Shown here: piece by piece, positions 19,711-29,529 of the stretch | Numbering within the stretch: the first letter of the stretch is position 1 | Layout of the letters: every line of letters begins with the position of its first letter | NCBI GenBank assembly: GCA_016748015.1 | Contig: JAAOMT010000518.1 | Location: 245,411-275,519, forward strand | Length of the DNA: 30,109 bases | Direction of reading: 5' to 3' | Origin: Geosiphon pyriformis | Lineage: Eukaryota > Glomeromycota > Glomeromycetes > Archaeosporales > Geosiphonaceae | Position numbers and translations under genes: made by a program | Notes under the pieces: model-generated | The model's input: the letters and a program-made list of their open reading frames with translations, nothing else | The model's database searches: none | What the model was told of the DNA's origin: nothing

Positions 19711-22228
19711 TCATCTAAAATATAGTAAAAACATATAATATGAATATAACTACGAAAAAGATTTTTGTGATAAAAAAACAATAAGTATTTTTAAAACAGA
19801 CAAAATTATAAAAAAATTTGAATTATGAAAAACAAAAACTAGATTTGTGAATTATATAATGAAATAAACTTAGTAATTAACTTGGTATTGTTTTATAACA
19901 ATAATTTCGCTTATTGCTCATTTTGTTTAATTTTTATTACCATTCTTATTTATTACTACCAGATTAATATTGCCAAAAAAAAAAATGAACAAATAGTGTA
20001 ATTTTAATAGTCATCACTCCAATATTCATTTGTAATTTAACTCTTAAAACAAAGTAAAGTATAAACTGTTTTGTTTTTAATTTTGTTTTAAACTGTATTG
20101 ATTGTATGTTTTAAATGCTACAAATTGATTTAAATAAAACATTAAATATTAAAGTCACAAAATAGTTTTGGGCAAGTTTTTTTCATTCAAAAAAATTAAT
20201 ATAATTTGTTTTAAGTAAAAGTTAGAAATATTGTTTAATTATTATAAATAATATATTAATTATATATTAAATAAATATTTTAAAAATATTAATTATTTTT
20301 TTAATTTTTTCAAATTATTAAAAGATAAAATATTTTAAATTTTAATAAATAAATATATTAATTTCTAGTATTTTAAAATTAACTTTATAAATTTGTAATT
20401 TTTTTATGTTTTTTAAAAATAATAATAAATCATATAGTTTATTAAAAAAAACATAAACTTTTTTTAAATTTTATTTTATTTTTTGTAATTTTATATCTAT
20501 ATATTAAGATTTAAAATATGTACAATATAATATAATACAAATATATTTAATTACTTTAAAATATTTAATTTTATTTTGGTTATAAATAATAATTTTTTTT
20601 TAATTTTAAATAATACTAATAATAATAATAATAATATAACTGTTAAAATTGTTTCTAATTAATTTGTTAACATAATATATTATGTTTTTTTTTATTATAA
20701 ATGTTTTTTGTTAAAATATATAAATTTAAAATTTTTTATTTAAATTTAAGTCAAAAAACATAGTTAAATCAAAATTTTTAATTTAATATAATTTAAATAA
20801 TTAATAAAATTTAAAAAGTAAATAATTTATATTTATTATAATGTTATAAATAAAAATAATATTTTAATAAATAACAAAAAAATAAATATTGTATAACAAT
20901 AAAAATAATCAAAAAAAAATTTTAATCAAAAAAGCAAATTAAATAAGTAAGTAATTTAATTAATATAATTAATCTTATAAAAATCACAATTATTAGATTT
21001 TTTAAGAAATCTGAAAATTATTAAATAATAATACAATTATTATAATTTTATGATTTAGTTAATGCTTTTAAAAATTAATAATAATAGATATTAAAAAGTT
21101 TTTTAATAATTGTTTATTCAATAATATTTTCATTAAAGTTAACATAATACAAGTTAAGAAAAAAAAATTTTTATCTTAAGATGTTTATTAAAAAAGAAAT
21201 AAACATAAAAAAAAATCAAATTGAATCAGATAACTAATACTTAAACAATTAAATTTTGTATTTGAAGAGTTTTGCTTATATATCTTCTAAAAAAGACAGT
21301 TGATTAAGTCAATAATTAAATTAATAACCAGATTAATGATTACATCAATGATTAAGTTATTAATCAGATTAACGATCAAGTTAAAAACTAATTCTAAAAA
21401 TAGGTTGGCTAATATATAATTAAAATAATTAAAAATAAATATTATATTAAAGAAAATAGAAATATTGAAATATAAGAATAGTATTAAAAAAAAGTAAAAA
21501 AAAATCCATTACAAAAAAACATCAAATAATATAATTAATATCATTAAAGTTATCTACAAACTTGCCGATAGTTGAATAATGTTATTTTTAAATTAAACTA
21601 CTTTTTACTCAAACACTTGTTGTTTAATTGGTTTTGTTTGATTGATTACAATATAATGTTAAAAAGTATTAACTTCTGATTTAAACAACTATGTTTTTCA
21701 TAAATCGAAAAGGAAATTATAAATATTTAAATATTTAAATAATAATATATTTTTATAAACTCAATATATTAAATGTGACTTAAAACTTTTGACTTTTCCA
21801 AATAATATAAATTTTAGAAAATAACCTAACCTCTAGCAAATATAAAGATTTCTGTACAATTGTATTGTGTATTTCACAAATTTCAATACACCTCATTCAC
21901 TTGGATCACTAAATTAAAGGTCAAAATATTAATAACATTAATTATTCTGAGAATCATTAAAGTCATTATTACATATGAGCATCCGTAGTGACGCAAGTAG
22001 CAAAATATATTATCTTCGTGAAAGTTGTCTAATACCCTAAAGATTATTCTTGATTACTAAAACATATTAATTTCTTAAATTCTCAATGATACCACATACC
22101 ATTTAAATTTAAACGTGATTATCAATAATAGATTGGTGAAAAGTGTTTTTAGTTTTTGAGCTTCTAATTACCTCATTGTAGGCTTTAAGAGTTTAGTGAA
22201 TAAACCACTTTTATATAAAAAAAAAAAA
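19711..22228. other. A/T desert upstream of TFIIB
   Basis: Nothing coding is supported for about 2.5 kb. It is dominated by A/T homopolymers, with (AAT)n at about 20614-20635. A run at about 21300-21385 repeats an approximate GATTAATGATTA/TTAATCAGATTAA unit. Composition becomes mixed from about 21830, where the TFIIB promoter presumably lies; TGACGCAAG at about 21991 is a possible bZIP-type site. Confidence 0.6.
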
Positions 22229-23317
22229 ATGACTACCCCTATATTCCCTCGCCTTGTAAGGCCCGGGACAGAAACTGAAGCAGAAAAAACATCAGAAACA
22301 TTCAGCCCAGACTTAAACGTACGGTTAATTTGTCCAGACTGCAGGAATCCAGTTCCGAATATTATTGAGGAATTTGCCTCAGGGGACTTGGTCTGTGGTG
22401 ATTGTGGCCTTGTGCTCGGTGATCGAATAATCGACACGCGTTCCGAATGGCGTACCTTTACCAAAGGTGATAACAATGACGATGATCCCTCACGAGTTGG
22501 GGATGCCGCTAATCCTTTGTTAGAAGGATCCCAACTGAACACTTATATATCCCAACGTGATGGTGGAACCTCACGTGCTAAAGCGTTAAATCGCGTTCAT
22601 TATCGCGCAGTATCCGATAAAGCCACCATCACCTTAACTCATGCTTATACTCAAATCGAATCGATGACAAATGCTCTTGAGTTGACTAAAGAGGTTAGTG
22701 ACATTGCCAAACAGTTATATAAGCGTGCCCAAGATGAAACTCTTTTGCGCCCTAAAAATCGAGAAGCAATTATGGCAGCCTGTATTTATGTTGCATGTCG
22801 TGTAAAACAAGTTGGGCGCACGTTCAAAGAGCTTTGTGTTGGTCTTGGTGTACCTAAGAAAGAAACAGGTCGCTGTTTCATCATTTTAAAAGAAAATTTA
22901 GATATAGGTTTAACGCCAATGAGTTCCGAAGATCTTGTAGCCCGATACTGCGGTCGACTTGGTATGCGTGCCGAAATCAGAAAAGCTGCTTACGAATTAA
23001 CTAAACGTGTACAAGAATTGGGATTTATGGCAGCACGTAATCAAAATACTGTTGCTGCCGGCTGTATCTATGTTGTCGCTCAGATTTATCAAGATCCAAG
23101 AACTGCAAGTGAGATTAGTAGGGCATGTGCTTTAAGTGGTGGTGCAGTCGTTAGCAGTTATCAGCAACTATATAAAGAACAAAAATCCTGGCTTGATGTA
23201 TTGGATCAGAGTTTGGTAAGGAAGTATTTCAAGCTCCCTGAGAATGCTCTTGAGAAATCCCCAAAATCCAAGAGCCCTATTAGTCCAAAAGACAAGGAAG
23301 ACAATTTGAGTAATTGA
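22229..23317 (+). CDS. SUA7: Transcription initiation factor IIB (TFIIB), intronless
   Basis: TFIIB bridges TBP and RNA polymerase II and helps set the transcription start site. A single uninterrupted frame encodes 362 residues. The zinc ribbon has C35xxC38 (CPDC) and C56xxC59 (CGDC). B-reader and linker follow with RSEWRTF and a DDDPSRVGDAANPLL segment. The first cyclin fold (about 120-215) contains LLRPKNREAIMAACIYVACR and RTFKEL; the second (about 225-325) contains LVARYCGRLGM, AARNQNTVAAGCIYVVAQI and the closing SYQQLYKEQKSWL. The tail is KSP/SPK-rich and probably disordered. I start at the ATG at 22229: the frame is open a little further upstream but without a credible start, and the family normally begins shortly before the ribbon. 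Every other intact protein gene here has 3-19 exons, so the lack of introns is notable. Confidence 0.97.
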   Translation: MTTPIFPRLVRPGTETEAEKTSETFSPDLNVRLICPDCRNPVPNIIEEFASGDLVCGDCGLVLGDRIIDTRSEWRTFTKGDNNDDDPSRVGDAANPLLEGSQLNTYISQRDGGTSRAKALNRVHYRAVSDKATITLTHAYTQIESMTNALELTKEVSDIAKQLYKRAQDETLLRPKNREAIMAACIYVACRVKQVGRTFKELCVGLGVPKKETGRCFIILKENLDIGLTPMSSEDLVARYCGRLGMRAEIRKAAYELTKRVQELGFMAARNQNTVAAGCIYVVAQIYQDPRTASEISRACALSGGAVVSSYQQLYKEQKSWLDVLDQSLVRKYFKLPENALEKSPKSKSPISPKDKEDNLSN

Positions 23318-24233
23318 AGGTAATAAAAATCATTAAATCATGTTTTCACATGAAGCAATTCGAGATAGATTCAATTAAAGTATATTAATTTCTAGGTTTA
23401 TTTCCAATTTGGAAATTAGTCATTATCCTTCAAATTTCAAACTTGTTGATGTTAGAATCTACTCGAGTTCTCCATTTTAGCACTCTAAGTACCATATATC
23501 CCTTTAAATTTGTATTTTATAAAAAAAAATAGTTATTTTTCCTGCAGTCCCATTGTAAAACAAAATTTATACAAATATTTGCGTTTCAATGGTTCCTTGG
23601 GTGATTTAAGAATAATATTAAAGTCTTTTTAAATGTCCCGGTCATCTTTATCAAATTGACCTCATCTCAAAATCGCTCTTGAACTAAAAAAGCTATAGGT
23701 CTACAAATGAATTTCAGAAAACCTCAATACCTCTATAGAAATTCAAATTTTCCGCCGTGATAAAAACAAATATATGTGTTTCGAATTGTATCCATCAATC
23801 TTTGCTAGCTGGAATACGTTTTGTCTTGTTAACTAGCTATTACAAAGTGGTTTTATTAAAAGATTAATAAAAGAGATAACTATCAGTGTGGGTGCTAATT
23901 TGTTTATTGTAACAATATTGAGTTCTCTCAAGAACTGAATGGTTGAAAATTGGGGTTGATCTGGATAGTAATATCATAAAATGAGACGTTTTGTTAAATT
24001 TAGAAATTGGCTCGAATCATAAAAAAGATTGTTTAATATTTCATTAAACACCTTTACAATTTGAATTTTATATTATACGATCCGAAAATATTTTTTTGTT
24101 TGTATCTGCAGAATGAAAATCATTTGAATTGTTATTTATTTATTTATTTTTACCTTAAGAGTATCTTTTTATCATCACACAATTCCTCAGTTTTAAAGTC
24201 TCTCTATATAAGAATTTATTTGGAACAAATATA
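23318..24233. other. Spacer between TFIIB and the sphingomyelinase gene
   Basis: About 916 bases hold the TFIIB 3' flank and the promoter of the next gene. Composition is more mixed than in the deserts. TATATAAG at 24205-24212 is only 22 bases before the ATG at 24234, too close for a usual TATA-to-start distance unless the leader is extremely short. No gene recognised. Confidence 0.5.
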
Positions 24234-25953
24234 ATGACTGACTCAATTACAACAACATTCAAAGTTCTTTCACTCAATTGCTGGCAAGTTTTAAATCAAC
24301 TTACTAGTTTTTTGTATTGAAGCTTTTAGAAATTTCATGAAATCCTACTTTCCAACCATTTTTTCAGGGGACTGAAATTTGTCTCTAAAAAACGCACCGA
24401 ACGAATGAAATGTATCGCTGATATCTTGGCTGACTCAGACTATGAAATTATTGGCTTACAAGAAGTATGGGTATACAGTGATTATGAACTTATTCGAGAA
24501 AAAACCAGGCAACGATTTTCATTTTCAAGATTTTTTCAAAGGTAAGTAGCTATAAATCATGACTTGAAGGCGATTTAAAATATATATATATTGGCCCATT
24601 TTTAATCAAGCAAAATTCATCTCTCACACATATTCGACTATTTTTAATAAAGTGGTATATTAGGTAGTGGCCTAGTAATTCTTTCACGATTCCCCATTCT
24701 CGAAATATCACATCATCCGTATAGGTTGAATGGTCGTCCCATAAAATTCACACATGGAGATTGGTATGTCGGAAAAGGCGTTGGAAGCATTCTAATTGAA
24801 CACCCTGTTGCCGGATATACAGAAATTTTTATATCTCATGTAAGATTGCTCTATAAAGATTAATCGGAATCATTATTGAAAAATTTTTGAACAAATCTAA
24901 AGTAAGTATTTTGTAGACACATGCTGGATATGGCTCAAAAAATGATGACATTTACTTAGGGCATCGAGTTTCTCAGGCCTGGGAGATTGCCAATATTTTG
25001 AGGAATTCCGCAGCTCGTGGACGAAATGTTATAGCCGTAAGCAGAAAATTTATTTCCTTTCAAATTAAATCAAAATTTTCAAGATCATGACTAATTGAAT
25101 AAAAATCATAACTTTTTAGCTAGGTGATTTTAACAATGACTCGGACAGTTTACTTTACAAGCTTATTACACAACATGGTCAAATGACTGATGCCTGGGCA
25201 TTTCAAAATTCTCCGTCATCTGATCCAAACCAGCAACAGATCGCATTTATAAATTTCAAAGAACGAAATACGGAAATTGGAGATAAGGGTATAACCAGCA
25301 ATTCACCGGCGAACACTTGGAGCCGTAATTATTCTATAAGAGATTTAAATCAAAATCAAAATTTGGGCCAAAGAATTGACTACATTTTCTTCCGAAAAAC
25401 TTCACAATTTTGGTGTGTCAGGTCACGAGTGGTGTTTACTGACATCATCCCTGAGTATCGATGCAGTTATTCAGATCACTTTGGGGTCGATGCTACGTTT
25501 ATTTTGGCTGCAACTGACAAAAATTCTTCATCAGCTTTGGAAGAACCTGGATTTGAAAGTTTTTCAAATTTGGATCCAGTTATATATAGACCTCTGATTG
25601 ATTTATTGCGCAAAGATTTAGAAGTATCGGCATCAACGGCTCAATTCCAATTGATAACATTTTGGCTTTCCTTAATCTTCGTAATTGGTGGAATCATCGC
25701 TGAAGCTTTAATCACAGCAAAAGCTTTAGAACCTCATCCTTGGATTCATATTTTCATTCTAATTGGTGTAACAACATTTGTGATTACCGGGGTTATATTT
25801 GGATTGATTGGGTTTCTCTTTGGAAATTCGGAACAGAGGGGCTTGAAACATTTAATGGATGAGGTGGAATCGTTTGTTGAAGGAAAGATAGTAAATTTTG
25901 ATAAACGAACAAAAGAGTTTAATCAAGATTCTAAAAATGACAAAACAATTTGA
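24234..25953 (+). CDS. ISC1: Neutral sphingomyelinase / inositol phosphosphingolipid phospholipase C (ISC1/SMPD2 type), 5 exons
   Basis: This membrane-bound, Mg-dependent enzyme cleaves (inositol-phospho)sphingolipids to ceramide. Exons are 24234-24283, 24368-24541, 24653-24839, 24917-25036 and 25120-25953, giving 454 residues. The endonuclease/exonuclease/phosphatase fold shows its signature residues: N15 in LSLNCWGL, E49 in GLQEVW, H139 in SHTHAGY, D180 and N182 in LGDFNND, R262/D264 in RIDYIFF, and D296/H297 in SDHFG. SGILGSGLVILSRFPI and HGDWYVGKGVGS match SMPD2/Isc1. Two C-terminal membrane helices (about 353-376 and 385-411) fit the family, followed by a charged tail. Intron 1 must use a GC donor (TG|GCAAGT) to keep W17 and the frame; the other introns are GT-AG. 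All catalytic positions are present, so I expect an active enzyme. Confidence 0.95.
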
Positions 25954-27054
25954 AAATGGGAAGGGTTTCAGGCCAAATATTTGTATTATGAACTTGAGTA
26001 AATTAGAGGACTATTTTAAAAATTGATTAAATAAAATAATTTCCTTTTTAAAAACAATCTATTCAAAATAAAACACATTTGATTTTTGGTCATGTGTAAA
26101 TAAAAAAAAGATAAGAATATAAACCAGTGCAAACTTATTCATTTTATACTTTACACAACAAAAAAATTCAATAAATAGTTATGAATATATATCTAATTTT
26201 TTTTTATTTCTTAATCTTGTAAATTTTATGTTTACAAAGCAAAAAAAAAAAGAAACAATTACTATTTCTTGTATTATAACTAAGAAAACAACAACAACAA
26301 CAACTGAAAAGCCTTTTTAGTAGTAAAAGCAACTTAACAAAACCATTGTAACAACATTGCTTTTAAATAACACAACTTTAATTGTTTTAAAGCATTTTAT
26401 TTTTTTTATACTGGAGATTTTTGTTCAATTAAAGTTTTGTTAAAACAATAAAACTACTACTATTATTTTTAATTATTATTACTATATTTCAAATAACCAG
26501 AATAACCAAAATAACCAAAAATTAGTTATTATTACTATTTAATTATAATAGTAGCAATTTTTTTTGTAATTTTAAAAAAAAAAATAAAGTTTCAGTTTTT
26601 TTAGTTTAATATTAATTTTGTTTTACGAATATTAATTATATTAAGTAGTTTTAATTTAATTATAAATAATAACATTATTTTTCAATTTAAAAATTTAACA
26701 ATAACAACATATTTAACAAAATAAAATAAAATAAAATAAATAAAATAAAAATTATTATTTTTTGTATTGTTTAATATAATTATTTTTAACTAATATTTAT
26801 TATTTTTTAAAAAAACAAAACAAGTCATGTTTTAATATATAAACACTTTTATTTACTTTACAAATATTATTATTATTTATTTTTTTATTGGTATTGCTAT
26901 ATTTTTTTGTTTTAATTAATAATTAAAAAGTTATTATTAGCTATTAAAATTTTTTTGAGTAAATAATTTTTTAATTAAATTATGTAAAAAAAAATTTTCT
27001 AATTTTTGTTTCGTTTTAAAAAAAGGTAAAATCGCACGTGTTTAATGACTCAAT
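25954..27054. other. A/T-rich spacer between ISC1 and the lipase relic
   Basis: No gene is visible. Small repeats present: (AAC)n at about 26288-26305, about three imperfect AATAACCA units at about 26493-26520 and (AAAAT)n at about 26719-26750. Convergent 3' flanks of the two genes lie at its ends. Confidence 0.6.
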
Positions 27055-27834
27055 TCATATTTCATTACCAAAATGCTTCCACCCCATTGAAGCTAATGGA
27101 AAGTGTGGAACATGATCATTTCCATAGGTGACGCGGTAATGGGTGACTTTCAAAAATCTTTCTTGATGCAAGTTCTTATTTCCAACTATCGGAGCCCCAA
27201 AAGTATATAGTTCATAGTAACGATGAACCACCTGAACCGACTAGATAACTAAAGATTGAAGTCTATGCTATTATATTGAAAATACAATTTTTTATTTTAT
27301 TAGAAGCTAAAATATAATTCAATTTTATTCTTGATTACTAAAAATATAGAAATATTTAAGTAACAAACCTCCACCAAGACCATGCCCAATAAACCCAAGA
27401 ACTGAACGTTCATCGACTGAAGGATCATGCCAGTACTCCAAAATAGCTCTTTTTAACTCAGGGAATAAGAGTTCTACTTCTTTAAAACACTTGTGAATCA
27501 ATAGAATAGCTTTTTTGCCTTTTTGGGTATATTAATGTTGGATTTCTTGATCCATTCTTCCTTTGTTAATTTCTTTTGTGTAAAAGAGAGATTATTGATG
27601 TTATTTTAATGAAAAAAAAAAGTATATCATTCATGAAAGTCAAAGATCTTACTGGGCCGATAAATATTATTACTGTATGATTGGGACGGGGCTTCTCAGA
27701 GATATGCATGCACTAAAACATTTTCTTTTTAGACAATAGTCTTAAAATTAAAAAATTTGACTGTATAACAAAATATCTCTGATTTGCAAACCGGGTACTT
27801 TTGAGCCAGTGTTATTTAGTCCTGCACACACAGC
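27055..27834 (-). pseudogene. Class 3 (fungal) lipase, degenerate
   Basis: Fragments occur in family order on the minus strand: 27834-27790 (AVCAGLNNTGSKVPGL, start region), 27712-27653 (NHTVIIFIGP, the strand leading to the oxyanion hole, usually FRGT-like), then LTKEEWIKKSNINIP, ILLIHKCFKEVELLFPELK and LGFIGHGLGGG (to 27369), and finally 27231-27055 (VVHRYYELYTFGAPIVGN, THYRVTYGNDHVPHFP with the catalytic Asp, GWKHFGNEI and stop). The nucleophile motif GHSLGG reads GHGLGG (codon GGT at 27379-27381), so the serine is missing. A +1 shift at A-runs near 27505-27525 separates the two middle fragments, and the helix normally following GHSLGG is absent. No signal peptide is found. Family identity is clear; pseudogene status is inference, since a Gly-variant family or homopolymer sequencing error could explain part of it. 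Confidence 0.72.
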
Positions 27835-27907
27835 CTACAACATTTATCAAACCTGGAGCGTTGAAAAGGAACGAAGGAATGGTTTCATTCATATAAGAGA
27901 GTGGCCA

Positions 27908-28307
27908 TTTAACATATAATTGTGAACGTCTTTTAGCTTGATTCGTATTTAGTGAAAACTTTGTAAGTTTCATAGTTGAAAAATCTTGAATTGTATCTAA
28001 TTTTTGAGTGAACTTAATATTTTGAAAGCCTTTTAAATCTATTAATTTTTTTTTGGTTTCCGGGCATCCAAAAATAAAATATCAATAGTATGAAAGTTGT
28101 CATTATAATTTTAAATCTGCTTTGAAGATTAAGTTTAAAGTGCATTTCAATTTAAAAGAAAATTTAATTATAACTAATTTTTAAAGGATAAAGACAATGT
28201 GAGAGAGATGGAATATAACTGAGATGATTTATATAATAACCAAATGTGTGTAATCTCTACAAAGTTTTAGGAAAGAAAATCTGATGGATTTATTAACTTG
28301 ACATATT
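27908..28307 (-). repeat. Lipase-upstream repeat, minus-oriented copy
   Basis: This is the inverted counterpart of about 11376-11862. Conserved blocks include GATTCGTATTTAGTGAAAAC, CCTTTTAAATCTATTAA, CATCCAAAAATAAAAT, GAAGATTAAGTTTAAAGTGCA and GAGAGAGATGGAATATAA. It lies directly 5' of the lipase relic, so it may be the promoter region of a duplicated lipase gene or a repeat inserted there. Confidence 0.75.
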
Positions 28308-28458
28308 GGCACTCTCGAATCGTATGTTTTTTTCGTCTCTATGCGGGATTCTAAGTAAAGACGAAAAGCATTTTTTTCGTCCTTGGTTTCAAGTCGCCTC
28401 CTCATAGCAATACCCAAGTTTAAATATTGATCCAACATAGCCCACATTCGAGAGTGCC
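28308..28458. repeat. 151-bp segment bounded by a 13-bp perfect inverted repeat
   Basis: GGCACTCTCGAAT at 28308-28320 and its exact reverse complement ATTCGAGAGTGCC at 28446-28458 enclose 125 bases of clearly higher G/C content. On the minus strand the interior is open (part of a 72-residue frame, 28447-28229) and reads MWAMLDQYLNLGIAMRRRLE, then TKDEKNAFRLYLESRIETKK. I recognise no family. One terminus has a degenerate relative, ATTTCGATAGTGCC, at 11362-11375. Confidence 0.75.
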
Positions 28459-28700
28459 GAGATTATAGGTGTATTTCAAATTAATCAATTAATAGGTTTT
28501 CTTTTTAGTCTTTAAAGTTTCAAAATTGATGAAGCTTCTCTTATAATTTTCAATTATATTTTGAAAAATAAATAAATAAATAAATGCATTAGATTTTGTT
28601 TTCTAAATGTCTCTGGAAAATAAACACGTTTATTTATTTAATAAACAATCTTAATGATATATTCTATATATCACATGGTTTTCATCCTTCAAGAATTTGT
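28459..28700 (+). repeat. Lipase-upstream repeat, partial plus-oriented copy
   Basis: TTTCAAATTAATC(A)ATTAATAGG-TTTTCTTTTTAG at about 28475-28509 matches 11391-11425 in the same orientation. Weaker similarity continues through AGATTTTGTTTTCTAA to GGTTTTCATCCTTCAAGAA (about 28679). With 27908-28307 this gives two opposed copies around the 13-bp inverted repeat. Confidence 0.55.
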
Positions 28701-29529
28701 TTCTTTATTCTTTATGGACATTTAAGAAATGAAATTCAATATACATATATATATATATATATTTATTTATTTGTTTGTTTGTTTGTTTCTTTAAATATTC
28801 CATCAATTTTGAGATTTTTAAGGTTTTTTCCATGAATAACATAAATTTCATTTTTATAAAAAGAGAATTCAGTAATAATGAGCATTTTAACACTTTAAAA
28901 CGATAATTGGGTTGATATTAAACCATATTCATTGAAATTTCTTAAAACCCTAGATGAATTCCTCCTAATGTGTTTTTATAAAATATATATTTAAATTTTT
29001 GTTTTTTATATTATTAAACATGAAGTTGATATATAAACTCTAAAATCAGATATATTCAGTCATTTTTTGGATAAAGCATATTTTGATTAAATGTTATTAA
29101 AACTTATGAAAAAGATAATTGGTTAAAAACACATTTTTAATTTAAATAATTTAGTATCTAAAAAAATTAATTGATTGTGCATTTTATTTTTAATCTAATT
29201 TCAAAATATATTTCATATTAGCACAATACTTTAACTGAAAAATTTTTTTCGTTGTTTTAAAAACCAACATTGATAGTTATTGAAATTTAAGACGATACCT
29301 TTGTACACTTAAAATAATTGCTAAAAAAAAAGAAATTCAATAAAAAAAAATTTTTGTTTTAAATTTATTTTAAAATTATCATTTATAAAATCAATTAAAC
29401 AAATTTAATACATGTTAAAACTTTATAATAATGTTTTTTTTTGTTTTTACTTTAATAAATTTACAATTAAAAAAATATAAATTCTGAAATTAAAGAAAAC
29501 AGATAAAATAAAATAAAATAAAATTTAAA
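28701..29529. other. A/T-rich region with simple repeats, no gene
   Basis: It holds a (TA)n-(TTTA)n-(GTTT)n compound repeat at about 28741-28790 and the inverted partner (29265-29335) of the short repeat at 11090-11160. An (AAAAT)n run lies near 29503-29523. No coding sequence is supported. Confidence 0.6.

Noticed and set aside
22168-22542. 124-residue frame antisense to TFIIB
   Set aside because: It is a shadow of the conserved zinc-ribbon coding region; no family features.
5116-25953. A functional gene cluster for membrane traffic (VPS16, BOS1, ISC1 together)
   Set aside because: The genes are on both strands, kilobases apart and interleaved with TFIIB, CSN7 and others; proximity looks accidental.
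28596-28893. Open frames on both strands around 28596-28893
   Set aside because: They run through (TA)n, (TTTA)n and (GTTT)n repeats with no recognisable motif.
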